Assembly: GCA_001938485.1 (NCBI GenBank)
Contig: MQRK01168403.1
Coordinates: 10,395 to 74,394, forward strand
DNA from: Girardia tigrina
Taxonomy: Eukaryota; Platyhelminthes; Tricladida; Dugesiidae
Direction: 5' to 3'
Length of the DNA: 64,000 nucleotides
The translations under genes were made by a program, and so were the position numbers. This document shows positions 22,460 to 34,184 of this stretch, piece after piece (the stretch's first letter is position 1; every line of letters begins with the position of its first letter). The notes beneath the pieces are model-generated. The model was not told the origin of the DNA. It was given only the letters and a program-made list of their open reading frames with translations, and did not search any database.

Positions 22460-25368
22460 ATTTAAATTTTAATAATTGATTAAACAACCCGACGTTTTAA
22501 AATATTTAAAATATCAATCTTCCATCTGCGTGAGAGAAACACAATCCTAAAACAACATACCAAACAACACACAATAAACACCATTCAAAATCATTCCTCA
22601 CATCCCCCTCGATTTAAATGACTTTAGCCATTCTACATTTCTTATCAAAATTCTACCATCTAATTCCAATTCATAACTTCTTTCATGTCTACGGTTCTTA
22701 ATTGTTACCGGACCCATATATCGATCTTCTTCATTTTTATGTTTTCTCTCTTTATCAACACTTTGTCACAAACTTGAAAAGTTCGATTTGTCTCTACTAC
22801 ATTTTTGCTCTTTTCTTTCCTGATCTTTTCTTCCTTGGTATTTCTCCACCAATGTCTTAACTTCTTGCTAAATATTGTTTCCGCTGGTGAGACGCCTATA
22901 GTAGCTTTAATTGTGCTATTTAACATAAATTCTACCTCTGGTAAAATTTCCGTCCAGTCTTTGTGAGTTTCATCCTTCATTCGTATATTTATAGCATCTC
23001 TAATTGTTCCGAATTGTCGCTCCACGATCCCGTTGGTTTTGTGGTGGTAGGGACTGGAATATACTGTTTCCGCTTTAAACTTATTGTGTTTTTAAAAAAG
23101 TGCTGATTCGAATGTTTTTCCTCTATCGACATAGATATCTTTTGGTGGTCCGAATTTCAAAATCCATTTGTCTCGTACTACTTTTCTAACGGTTTTCTCG
23201 CCTTGATGGACAACGGCATTTAAACTTATGTATCTGCTAAATTGATCGATTATCGCAGAAATCCATGTATAGTTTTAGGAAGGGTTCATCTGAAAATTGT
23301 TTCATGTGATTCTCTTTTGTTTTCGTTGTTAGGGTCTTTCTTTTCTGACAAATTTACACAGCTTTGTACGATTTCCTTTATAGTTTCTCCCATGTCATTC
23401 ATAGTAAAGTCATATTTTAAATAATTGTAAACTTTCTTGCTACCAGCGTGACATAGCATCTTGTGTATACCTTCCACAAATTCAGTTCTTTTGATTTTCG
23501 GGATCCAGTATTTATTATGCATTGTCGTCACGATATCATCTTTCAGTATCCATTTCTTTGTTTTCCCAGTTCTAAGATCTTCTCTAATTTGGTTTATCTC
23601 ATCATTATCTTTCTGCCATCTGAATTCTGTTAATTCATCGTCAAGGGCTAAGATTCTTGTTTTAATTTTTCCCTTCTTAGGTTCTTCGTGTATCGTCTGA
23701 CATTGTACACACATTTCGCAGGAATTCCTCGACATTGCATCGGCGTTAGAGTGTTTTTCACCTTTCCCGTATTCCATTGTCATGTCCAACCCACTTAGAA
23801 CGTTTATCCAAGTTTGAAATTGCGGAGTGATTGGGTTCTTTGTCGTCAACATAAATGTGATGGCTTTGTGATCTGTTCTTAATAAAATTTTTTGCCGTAA
23901 AGATAGTGTTTAAAGTGTTACGTAAAATAGTAGATTTCCAGCAGTTCCTTTCTCGTAATACAGTATCCCAATTCATTCTTGTTCATTATGTGGCATCCAT
24001 ATGCATTCACTCTTTCTCTTCCATATATATATTTCTGTGATAGCACTGCTCCAATGGTATCAAAGCTGGCGTCTGTATCCAATATGAACTATTTTTCAAA
24101 ATCTGGATATGCTAGTATTGGTGTTTTGATCTTTTTTCCTTTTATTTCTGAAATGCCTCGTTACACTCTTCCGTCCATATAATTTTTTTATCTTTATTCT
24201 TTCCACACAGCCCTTCCAATACTTTTGAATATTTTTGCGTAGTCTTTAAGAAGTTTGTTAAACCCAAAAAACTTCTTAAGTGCTTAACACATGAAGGGTT
24301 CTGAAACTTGCTAATCGCATCGATCTTTGTCTGATCCGTTTCTATGCCATCTTTGCTGATCACGTATCCTAAAACTTTGTCCTTTCAACCAAGAAGTGGA
24401 ATTTCTCAGGGTTTATTGTTAGACCATATTCCTTTATTTTATAAAATATATGTTCAATTCGTTTGAGGTGTTCCTTTTTATCTTTCTCAAAAATTAGAAT
24501 ATCGTCCAATTATACAACTGCCTCTTTCCAGTTCAATTCGCCCAAAACTTTTACCATTAGTTTTTGGAACGTTGCTGGTGCCATCGCATTCTCTTGAAAC
24601 AGTATTGACCATTCTTTGTTGAAAATGCTGTTTTGATTTTTGATTCATCTTCCAGTTCTACTTGATTGTATGCGCTTCCTAAGTCGATCGTGCTAAAGTA
24701 CCTTGCTCCATTTAGTGTGTTCAGCATCTCTTCTACACTTGGCATTGGAAAAGCAGGTCTGACCGTGATTTTGTTTAATTGTTGAAAATCTACGCACACT
24801 CTTATGTTCTGTGTCTCTTTTTTCCAAACACATACTAGAGGGAAATTCCACGGGGAACTGCACTTTTGGATAATATCGTTTTCTTCATAATTTATAATGA
24901 TATCGTCTATTTTTTCTTCGAAATGTTCCAGCTGTCGATACGGTTTCACTAATACCGGTTCTCCATGCGTTTTGATTTTATGTTTTGTCAGTAAGGTTCT
25001 TCCAATATCCCATTTGTCGCCCATAAATATTGATTTATATTCTCTTAAAAGTCCCATTAGTTGGTCGTCAATTTTATTTTCGTACAGCTCTTTAATTCTT
25101 TTTAGTCTATCCTCATCAGAGGGGCTGCCTCGTATTACTAATACATTGTCTGTATGAGGTGGTTCTTTATTCAACTTTATTCCAAATTTGTCCAAAAAAT
25201 CTATTCCTGCTATCATTTCTGGGTAATTTAAATTTTAATAATTGATTAAACAACCCGACGTTTTAAAATATTTAAAATATCAATCTTCCATCTGGTTGGG
25301 AGAGACACAATCATAAAACAACATACAAAACAACACACAATAAACACCATTCAAAAATATTCCTCACA
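22460..25368 (-). mobile_element. Ty3/gypsy retroelement fossil (copy B) between two LTR pieces
   Basis: Minus-strand gypsy relic. An LTR piece lies at 25,368-25,221 and a matching one at 22,602-22,460; they differ by only a few bases over about 140 (roughly 93% by eye), suggesting a younger insertion than copy A. Internal parts in order are the protease end (IAGIDFLDKFGIKL), reverse transcriptase (RVCVDFQQLNKITV; STIDLGSAYNQVEL; near 25,200-24,150), RNase H remnants, the integrase zinc and core region at 23,852-23,286 (KHSNADAMSRN, CVQCQTIHEE), and the integrase C-terminus at 23,025-22,620 (NRRHERSYELELDGRI). A purine tract (GAGGGGGA) abuts the TGTGAGG start of the 22,602 LTR, as a polypurine primer should. 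Broken in several places (about half a dozen or more); no gag region was seen between these LTRs. Confidence 0.92.
22602..22611 (-). other. polypurine tract of gypsy copy B
   Basis: On the minus strand GAGGGGGA lies immediately before the TGTGAGG LTR start, the normal site of plus-strand priming. Confidence 0.6.
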
Positions 25369-25376
25369 ATAATAAT

Positions 25377-25418
<42 letters not shown>
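25368..25418. repeat. (AAT)n microsatellite at the outer LTR edge
   Basis: AAT units run from the very end of the copy B LTR outward, with one TTAT interruption near 25,376. Confidence 0.9.
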
Positions 25419-25419
<1 letters not shown>

Positions 25420-27533
25420 CTTTTCCTCAACACTTTAATTTACACATGTTTGCTATTATCAAATATCCAAGGTATAAATTTCATTTGACAAAAATATCAA
25501 ACACCTTTTCAGTTGTATTCAGAACTCGCTTACGTGTAAAGGTTGTGATGTCGTTTCAGTAAGAGAATCCAGGAACACAGTCATATGTAGAAATTAAAAT
25601 ATTAAAATGATCTACTTTTCAACGATAATTTTATTTCTTTATAATATTACATACAATAAAGTTTTTTTCAGTTATTATATCCGATAAAGAAAACTTTATA
25701 TTAGATTGTAATTTCATATTATTTATATAATAGAATTTCTTTAAATGCTTAGTTTAAAGTTTAAACTGAATAAATTTATTGTGTAAAATAAATATTACGA
25801 TTTTAAAAATTAAACAAATACCAAAAAAAGGGGAATACCTAAATAATCTTTAATCTAAATGAAACATTCGTTCAGCCTACATATGTCCCCATTGCATCAA
25901 CCACGCCTCCTATAGATACAGGAATCCGAGTATTAAAACTCTGCTTTGTGGAATGTTTTACACTGCACCTGAAGCTTTAGATTTTCCATAATGCATCTGA
26001 TATTCATATTATTATTATTGCAGTACAACTAAATCTAAATTAAGTATAATTTTTTAAAAGCAATTATAAAACTGTGAGTAATTACCATTATGAATTGAAA
26101 AATACGGAAATAGTTTTAATTAAACTAATTACTTTTTAATTTGCATTTTACACTATCCTCAACCATCCACACGTTGATGGGGATCAATCTAGTTGATCTC
26201 AAACGTAGCCGAAGTTTTTAATACGTTTAATTTTCAGAATGTTTTTCGAAATACAATAGTTTTTTGTTTCATTGTCTTTGAGACATGTGAGAAGCAATCC
26301 GAATCTAAATCTTTACCTAAAAATTTTGAAGATTGCTCTTAAACTTTTTTGATAGTGATTTCAAAATTCCAAATTACCAACCGGTTAAGAAAAGCGCTTA
26401 AGTATATGTTTTGGTGTGATCCGACCTTGGGATCACTGCTGAATCACAAATTATTTTGTCAGTCTCAAAGATTTTTGGTCGAATATTTCAGTGTCGATTA
26501 CTTATTCTGATAGCCCAATCTTCGTTGTAGAAATATGCTTTCATTCTTATAAGTCTCTCAACGCTACCCGAATTTTCATGAGTCAAACCCCAAACCAACA
26601 CGATCCGACTGTATTTTATAACATCCACAATTAACCCAAATGTAAACTTTGTGAATCTTAACTTTTTGATAAATCGTATATTTGTCAACCCGATTTTCTA
26701 AAATGTAACCCGAATCCCACCGGACCCAAAGTAACAAATCACTAACCCGACCCGATATCGGAGGGTAAACGCTAATACATTTTTCTTTCGAGTAAATTAT
26801 AAGAGAAATTGGTGAAAAAAAGAGAAAACCCGGGTTCTGTAAAGGAATAATTTTATTTTTGAAAATTTTTTTATAATTTAACTAAATAAACTATAATTAG
26901 TAACATATCTGTTGCGGAGACCGTACCTCAAGTAAGTCAACGCTGTTGAAGACTAATGGTGTGCTCGAAATGATTTTTTACATTAAAAGTTTATATATGT
27001 TTGCAAATCTTATGAATGACAATTCCTTTGAATTTTAAAATACCGACAAGGAATCACTCTAAATAAAAGTAGATAGACCTTAAAATTTCAACAATATTTT
27101 TATTTGATCAAAAATTGTTAATTGTGACGAATCTTTCATTACAAAGACATTCACACACAAGCACAAGCATGCATCCAATCACATCGGACATTTACATTTT
27201 CTTTTCTCCATTGGACAACACACTCTTCAATAACACACATGCCATCAACCACTTTATTAATTAGACAATTCAAACACATCCAACATACACATACACGTTA
27301 ATCGATTTCATGATGTTGGTGATTAATACTCATCGAATCATTAAAGTTCAAATCGAAAATTTGAAAAACCCGATGTAAAGTTCACGAAATTTCAACAAGA
27401 AAGCGATTCGATTATCACAGAAAATTGAGAATTAGCGGCAAAATCGTCAAAATGAAATTAAATTTGGTGAAATCGGAATAATTAAACGGAGAAATATATG
27501 TCGAAATTCGTAATGAAAACAAAATGCTCACCA

Positions 27534-27577
<44 letters not shown>

Positions 27578-29118
27578 GTATATCTGAATAATTATTTATT
27601 CAATTTCAAATTTACTTTTATTTAATTTACTTGTTAATTTAAATACTTCATCTAATTTTTAATTTCTTTTTACTTTAATTTATTAATGATTTTACTTATT
27701 TACTTTATCTTAATTTACATGACTTATTTTATTTAATTTATCTTAATTTAATCAATGGCACTCCACTATTCCAATCTAATATCCGAAAATAAAGTCTTCT
27801 TTTTTCATAATTAAATGTATATTTGAAAAGTTTTCATTTAAAATAAAACATTCATATTAACATTTAAATATTTTACAAATTAAATTCTAATTGCTGATAA
27901 TGGAGGTAGAAACTCCGAAATTTGTTCAATAATCAATTTCTAAAAATAGCTTTAACTAAATTATTTTTCAAAAATATTAAAAAGATAACACCAGATAATT
28001 TGTTTAAATAACCGAATGAGATTGGATATATTCTGTTGATTTCAAGTCAGTATGAGGAATAGTGGAGGTGCGTTACAATATTATGAAAGCAATTCTCATT
28101 GTTTTGAAATAAAGATTCTGAAGAAGTTGTATTATATTATTTCATACTTATATTTTTGTTATTAACAATCTTAAACTTCAGTAAAAAATATATAAATATA
28201 TAATATTTCTAAAATATTTATTTATTAAATGTTTATTGATGATTTTTTAAAAGAATAAAATGTTTCACTATTTACAAATGAATTTGTATTGATTTAAATT
28301 TGTCTTAAATAAAATCATTTAAATTTCAAAAAAGTATTTTAAATACAAAAATATATAAGTAATAACTATGCAAGTCATACATAATAAATAAATTGACCGA
28401 AGATTCAATGGGAAATAATATTTTCCAAATAACATTTACTTCAATGCCGAGAGACAAAACTAAATCAATGTTTTTTATTCGATTGTTGAAATTATTTTTC
28501 AAATAAATAATATATGAAAAAATTCATTAGGAAATATATTTTAGTTCATATTTTTTTAAAAATTTTATTATATAAAAAATTTTATTATTACAATACTAAA
28601 AATATTACATATGAGTATATTATAGAAAAAGGGAACTTAGTAACAACTAAATTAAGTTCTAAATTCCTTTCTAGTACAATAATGCAAAAAAATAAATATT
28701 TAATTTCTAGTAAAATATATTAACGTATAACACATTAACGGAACGATAAAAAATAGCGAAGATATTTAGATAATCACAGAAAAGGAAACGTGGAATTCTG
28801 AGGAAAGATCAAAATTAAATTATTAGTTACTTAGAATGTACAAAAAGAGATCTTTAGTTAGCAGTTCGTTGAATAGTTAATAATTGTAACTCAAAATTCG
28901 CTATTAATTTTTTCGTAGATAGTACTGAAGTAATCGGATATTGGTTCATCGACTTGTTTATAAATGATTCCTGAAATGAGTTTTGAATGGTATTTAGATT
29001 ATTTGACGATGATTCGAAATTTGTTTGTTGAATTGTTTGATGGAAATAGGATAGGTTCGGTTGTAGGATTAAACTTGTAGTTGAAAAAATAATTTGTTAT
29101 GTTATTAGCTGTCAAGTA
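25419..29118. other. long AT-rich intergenic DNA
   Basis: About 3.7 kb with no supportable gene. It includes a region at 26,560-26,770 with repeated CCCGA words and an (AT)n tract at 27,537-27,571. Short open frames here are low-complexity. Confidence 0.5.
27537..27571. repeat. (TA)n microsatellite
   Basis: About 17 uninterrupted TA units. Confidence 0.95.
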
Positions 29119-29440
29119 TGTGAGGGATAATTTGGAATGTTGTAAGTTTGTTGTTTGTATGCTGTTTAGATTTGTGACTCTCCAACTCAGATGGGATTGA
29201 TATGTTATTTGATTAATTATTTGAATCTAATGAAATTAATTTAATGATATTAATTTTAAATACTAATTAATTAAAGTTTGATAATTATGAATTTTAATAA
29301 TATTTTCTGTAAACTATTTTAACTTATTAAATGTAATATATTTTAAAAATTAATGTTTATTTAAAAAATTGTGTAATGACTTTTATCCAATAAAAATTAT
29401 GAGAAATTAAAATTTATTATTAAACTTTCCCATTCATTGT
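29119..29440 (+). repeat. LTR and leader of gypsy copy C
   Basis: Matches 53,685-54,010 almost base for base at its start (TGTGAGGGATAATTTGGAATG-type, then GTTTGTTGTTTGTATGCTGTTT). The LTR/leader boundary is not sharply defined. Confidence 0.7.
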
Positions 29441-30321
29441 TTTTTTTAGATTTGAATATATTAACAAAAAACTATATCAATCAAAGAAAGATGACCAATG
29501 AAAATTGTTGTGAAGAAACTGCTTGTGTTGTCAATAAATGTTTGCATTCAAATTGTGATGCTGTTAATATGGCGATCACGGCTCATGTGACAACGAACAT
29601 TATGGGATGTGAAAAATTCAATGGATCAGAATCGGATTTGGAAGATTTCATTGATAATTTCGAACGCTATTCCGACATTATGGGTATTACACCATCGGCA
29701 ATAAAAAAATATTCAGAGATGGACTGTAAAAATTACAAAGAAAAATTGAAGGCTGCATTTACCAAAGAAAAATCCATTCTGGATACAATGAAGGAGTTGG
29801 TAAACTTACGGTGGGGATCCTCCAACCCAGAAGAAACATATAAAAAAGCAGAAGAACTTGTGAATATACTAACCAAAGAAAAATTGTATAAAAAAGAACA
29901 TCTCAACCTTTCCTGTTTAAATATGGTTGACAGTTATGAAATCAAAAAAGAATTAAAACTGAAAGGAACAAATGAAACCAAAGATATAAAAAGCGTAGTT
30001 ACCAATATGTACGAACTACGTAAAATGGAAAGTGAGGAAACAGTGGCAGCATATACGACGGTAAATAAACAAGATAATTGGAAAACCGTAACTAGACGCA
30101 AAGCTGTACACAATGAAAGAACCCCACATAGCCATTACGAACAAAACAATAGGAACCAAGGAAATAATGGATTCAAACCGAAAAACAATTATTACAGAAA
30201 CGTAAAATGTTATGCATGTCAAGAAGAAGGCCACATAAAAAGAGATTGCCCAAATGTGAAGTGTACTCAATGCAACAGAAATGGCCATTATAGAACTCAA
30301 TGTTTTAAAGTTATAAAGTAG
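29119..30321 (+). mobile_element. gypsy-type LTR plus leader plus uninterrupted gag frame (copy C)
   Basis: An LTR starting TGTGAGGGATAATTTGGAATG-like (29,119) and a leader precede an open 294-codon gag frame (29,437-30,321; the better start is probably the ATG at 29,491, whose product aligns with the other gag starts). The product would be the capsid/nucleocapsid precursor. Parts are a Cys-rich N-terminus (CCEETACVVNKCLHSNC), a capsid region (CEKFNGSESDLEDFIDNFER; SILDTMKELVNLRWGSSNP), a basic linker, and two CX2CX4HX4C zinc knuckles at the end (CYACQEEGHIKRDC and CTQCNRNGHYRTQC). No protease or polymerase follows, and no downstream LTR was found. The gag frame looks whole while the element as a whole does not. 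Confidence 0.85.
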
Positions 30322-30475
30322 AATAACAATTTTTAATGTTAAATTTATAAATTAATATAATATCGATTTATGGTATATATTTTTACTAAGTATTTAATAC
30401 ATATAGTTTATTTATATATCTGAAAGATAATTGAAAAATAACGTTGTTAAGATTATTTTTTTAATTTTATATTTA

Positions 30476-30732
30476 TTTAATAAAAATTTGATCCGATACA
30501 TTGCTTGTAATATCTAGCGATATCAATCACTTTGTTCTGGACAAATACAATTTGGGGAACAGTGCTCTAAGCTGTTAATTTAACATATTTATGTTTATAC
30601 AGTTGCTCTGGATGAACCGTCTGGAGGTGGCAGCTTAGAGCACTGTTCCCCAAATTGTACTGGTCCAGAGCAAACTGATTGATATCGCAAGATATTACAA
30701 TAAGTAATGCATCGAATCAAATTTTTATTAAA
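30476..30732. mobile_element. foldback element (MITE-like) with ~100-bp arms
   Basis: The left arm 30,476-30,574 and right arm 30,631-30,732 are inverted copies, about 90% identical by eye, with a 56-base loop. The outer ends read TTTAATAAAAATTTGAT; the inner ends read GGGGAACAGTGCTCTAAGCTG and its complement. No target-site duplication could be fixed because the outer ends are AT-rich. There is no coding capacity. It could be a nonautonomous DNA transposon or an inverted duplication able to form a long RNA hairpin. Confidence 0.85.
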
Positions 30733-32285
30733 GTGTTTGGATTCTTATAATATTTTTTGTCCATTTATAATCATGGCTTCTTAAAAAATATTAAATTCAG
30801 TATCTAAAAAACAATTTATTCGATACATTTTCCCATAAGTGTAAGATCCAGTAAGCTTTTAATCGGATCTGAATCTTAAAAAGTGTTCCGGTAGTCGGAT
30901 ATCTAGATTCCAGCTTTGGTACATCTTTAAAAATATAAAATATAAGTTATAGCTCTGCATGAATAATATGGAGGATTTGATCGAAAATATAGATCAATAA
31001 AAGAATTTCATATTGAACGATTTCTGAAAAAAATTGTTTAAAAAAAGAGTAAAAAAAGTTATGAAAACGAATGAATTAGTTTTATTTTAAGTTTAAATGT
31101 TTCAGTTTTTTATGTTAAGCATGGATTGTTATTGCGAGAAGAATTCAGAATTATGTTCGGTGGGTTTTTGTTACATCCATTCTCAATATTTTGTAATTTG
31201 ATTCATTCTTCAAGAGTTTGGAAAGGTCATGGATCTTCAAGTTGAAGTCTTTTACTCGTTGAAATGGATTATTTAAACTCGCGATTTATTTCGGCATATA
31301 ATGGTCCAATTGATATCCGGATGAAATGTAAAAAAATAAATAAATAAATCTGATAAATAATCAGAAAATAAATAATAAAATTTTGAGGCCATTTGAAAAA
31401 CAATATTCATTAAACAAATAAAACATTTAAAATTTTTAATTTAAATCTGTAAATCACAAAACTGGTTAAATTTTGGCAGTTGAGGAATAAAATGTTATTG
31501 TTTACTCAGTTTTAATAATTCCGTTTGTAAATAGGCTACTTTTAGAGAAGAGATGGAGCCAAACAAATATTTCCCATGAGTGAGAGTATTCGGTGTGATT
31601 TTGAAATATGATGATTCTGTGAAAAAATTAAAATAATGAAATTAACCGATTTTAATTAATTTATGAATTTGTGATTGAAGTGACCAAAAATTAAATTATA
31701 TCAATATTTACAAGTATACTTATATATTAAAATTACAATATTATTTATAACAAAAAATTCGTGTGGTTTTCCAAAATATTCCACAGATTATCAATCCAAC
31801 ATTTCGGTAACTAATTACCAGTAACACTGGGGAACACATATTTTGTTGCAAGATATTTGACAACTGTTTACAAGTAATGTTGGCGTGCTGATTTTAAATA
31901 TATTGTTCGTTTTTTTCGGGCAGATCTAGTTTTTTAGCAATCTTAAGATGTTGATTTTATTAAATTTGTACTACATATTACGCATCTAGCCAAATATCTA
32001 TTATCATGATTTTTAAATTTCTTATAAAGCTCCACTATAATTCCCAAACTAGCAACCGAAGAGTTATGTACAGGGATAAGTGAAGTCAGATAAGATTATA
32101 TTACCACATGGAAAAGTTCAAATTCTGTTATACCAATGAATAATCTATATAATGCATAGATGAAACAAAATTGCTACAGTATAACAACAGTTCAATAATG
32201 TCATTTTAATGAAATTAGTCATTACCATTCTGGTATAAATTTCATTTTGTAGCTTTTGCGTGTGTGATGATCTCCAGTGCTATCA
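30733..32285. other. AT-rich intergenic DNA
   Basis: No gene or clear repeat was recognised. Confidence 0.5.
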
Positions 32286-32289
32286 CGTT

Positions 32290-33250
32290 GAATGGTCTAG
32301 CAATAGTTAGACATCATGTGTTGGTTCCATCTTCCATAGGTACCGCTGTTCCATCATCTACAGGTCTTGTTGAAACCTTTCTCCATGCTCATCCCTGTAG
32401 GACCAAAGGTTTTCTGGGAATCTGTTGCTGTGGCTGTGCAGGAAATGAAGTTTAATGCTCATATTGCATCCTAGGTCTTGAAAGGCTGTAAGCATTCTCT
32501 CAACACGAATTTCATAATCATGTGACTTCACATTCCCTAAAACGATTACCAAGCCTCTTTTTCTTGGTCAGACATTACTGTGCGAATCTGAGGTCCGTCA
32601 AACACTTCTGCTTTGATTTTATCGATTGTTAAAGGCAGAGAATGCAATTACAATGTATTTGAAGCATTCACCATCTTTCGATAAAGTTTAAACAAATTGT
32701 TTCATAATTCCGAACTTGATGTACAGAAGTGGAAAAATTATTTTATCTCGACTGAAAATTGGATCACTGATGAAATTTAGCATACCTGCTTCAAGATTTT
32801 CATGAATAGGCCACTCCTTCTGGCTCTAATGCTTGTCTCTAGATTTGCTGTGATCACATACAAATAAAGCATGGGAACTTTGTAAAACCTTTCTGTTCAC
32901 CAAGGAAAAGGTTAATCATTTTTAGGTCAACACATATCACCCAATCGTGCTCTTGATACTTTAATAAATCGAAGACCAATTTTATGTTGTAATACTCTTC
33001 TTTTAACACGACTGAGTGACCAATAGAAACTGCACCATATTCATAACCATTATGCAATTGAACACATTTTAGACTCCGTTTAGAGATATCTATAAACAAT
33101 CGCCATTCCGCTGGATTGTATGACGATACACCCAGCAATTTTAGAAGATCCGAAATATCATGACAAAACACCAATCCATTTTGGTGAGAGTCAAAAGGCA
33201 AGAAAAGCTTATTTTGATTTTGGTAGAAGGAAACCTTTGCATTCACATCA
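32290..33250 (-). pseudogene. fragment of a multi-copy orphan protein family of unknown class
   Basis: The longest open part (32,854-33,246, 130 codons) reads MNAKVSFYQNQNKLFLPFDS, then DISDLLKLLGVSSYNPAEWR, LFIDISKRSLKCVQLHNG, VICVDLKMINLFLGEQKGFT and KFPCFICM. Further on, the family's later blocks appear on the same strand in several frames: IILPLLYIKFGIMKQFV, HFLHSHSNRFPENLWSYRDE and HGERFQQDL (near 32,360). I know this arrangement (EWRLFIDSSK ... GYTKFPCFLC ... DE.GERFHQD) from many near-identical uncharacterised proteins in arthropod and other invertebrate genomes, which points to a mobile or virus-like origin, but its class is unknown to me. This copy is broken. Confidence 0.6.
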
Positions 33251-33537
33251 AGTAAATTTTTTTCATTTAGCCTCGAAGCAATTTTTAATGATTTTATTAC
33301 TTATTCTTTTTTAAAAATAAATAATTCATTTTATTGACAACTTTTATTTATTTTATTTCAAGTGTTATTAGGTGACAAAAATCTAATATAACTTACGTTT
33401 TTGAATATTCAAAAAAGTGAGAGATTTTTATTTTAAAAGCTTAGGAAAAGGAAACAAACTGTTACTAAAACTATAGCAAAGCTAGAAGGTAATTATGTAT
33501 CTTATCATTTCTTTTTGGATATGATAATTATCAATAA

Positions 33538-34184
33538 NNNNNNNNNNNNNNNNNNNNNNNNNNNNNNNNNNNNNNNNNNNNNNNNNNNNNNNNNNNNNNN
33601 NNNNNNNNNNNNNNNNNNNNNNNNNNNNNNNNNNNNNNNNNNNNNNNNNNNNNNNNNNNNNNNNNNNNNNNNNNNNNNNNNNNNNNNNNNNNNNNNNNNN
33701 NNNNNNNNNNNNNNNNNNNNNNNNNNNNNNNNNNNNNNNNNNNNNNNNNNNNNNNNNNNNNNNNNNNNNNNNNNNNNNNNNNNNNNNNNNNNNNNNNNNN
33801 NNNNNNNNNNNNNNNNNNNNNNNNNNNNNNNNNNNNNNNNNNNNNNNNNNNNNNNNNNNNNNNNNNNNNNNNNNNNNNNNNNNNNNNNNNNNNNNNNNNN
33901 NNNNNNNNNNNNNNNNNNNNNNNNNNNNNNNNNNNNNNNNNNNNNNNNNNNNNNNNNNNNNNNNNNNNNNNNNNNNNNNNNNNNNNNNNNNNNNNNNNNN
34001 NNNNNNNNNNNNNNNNNNNNNNNNNNNNNNNNNNNNNNNNNNNNNNNNNNNNNNNNNNNNNNNNNNNNNNNNNNNNNNNNNNNNNNNNNNNNNNNNNNNN
34101 NNNNNNNNNNNNNNNNNNNNNNNNNNNNNNNNNNNNNNNNNNNNNNNNNNNNNNNNNNNNNNNNNNNNNNNNNNNNNNNNNNNN
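33538..34184. other. assembly gap (run of N)
   Basis: 647 undetermined bases; they remove the 5' end of the following mariner. Confidence 0.99.
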
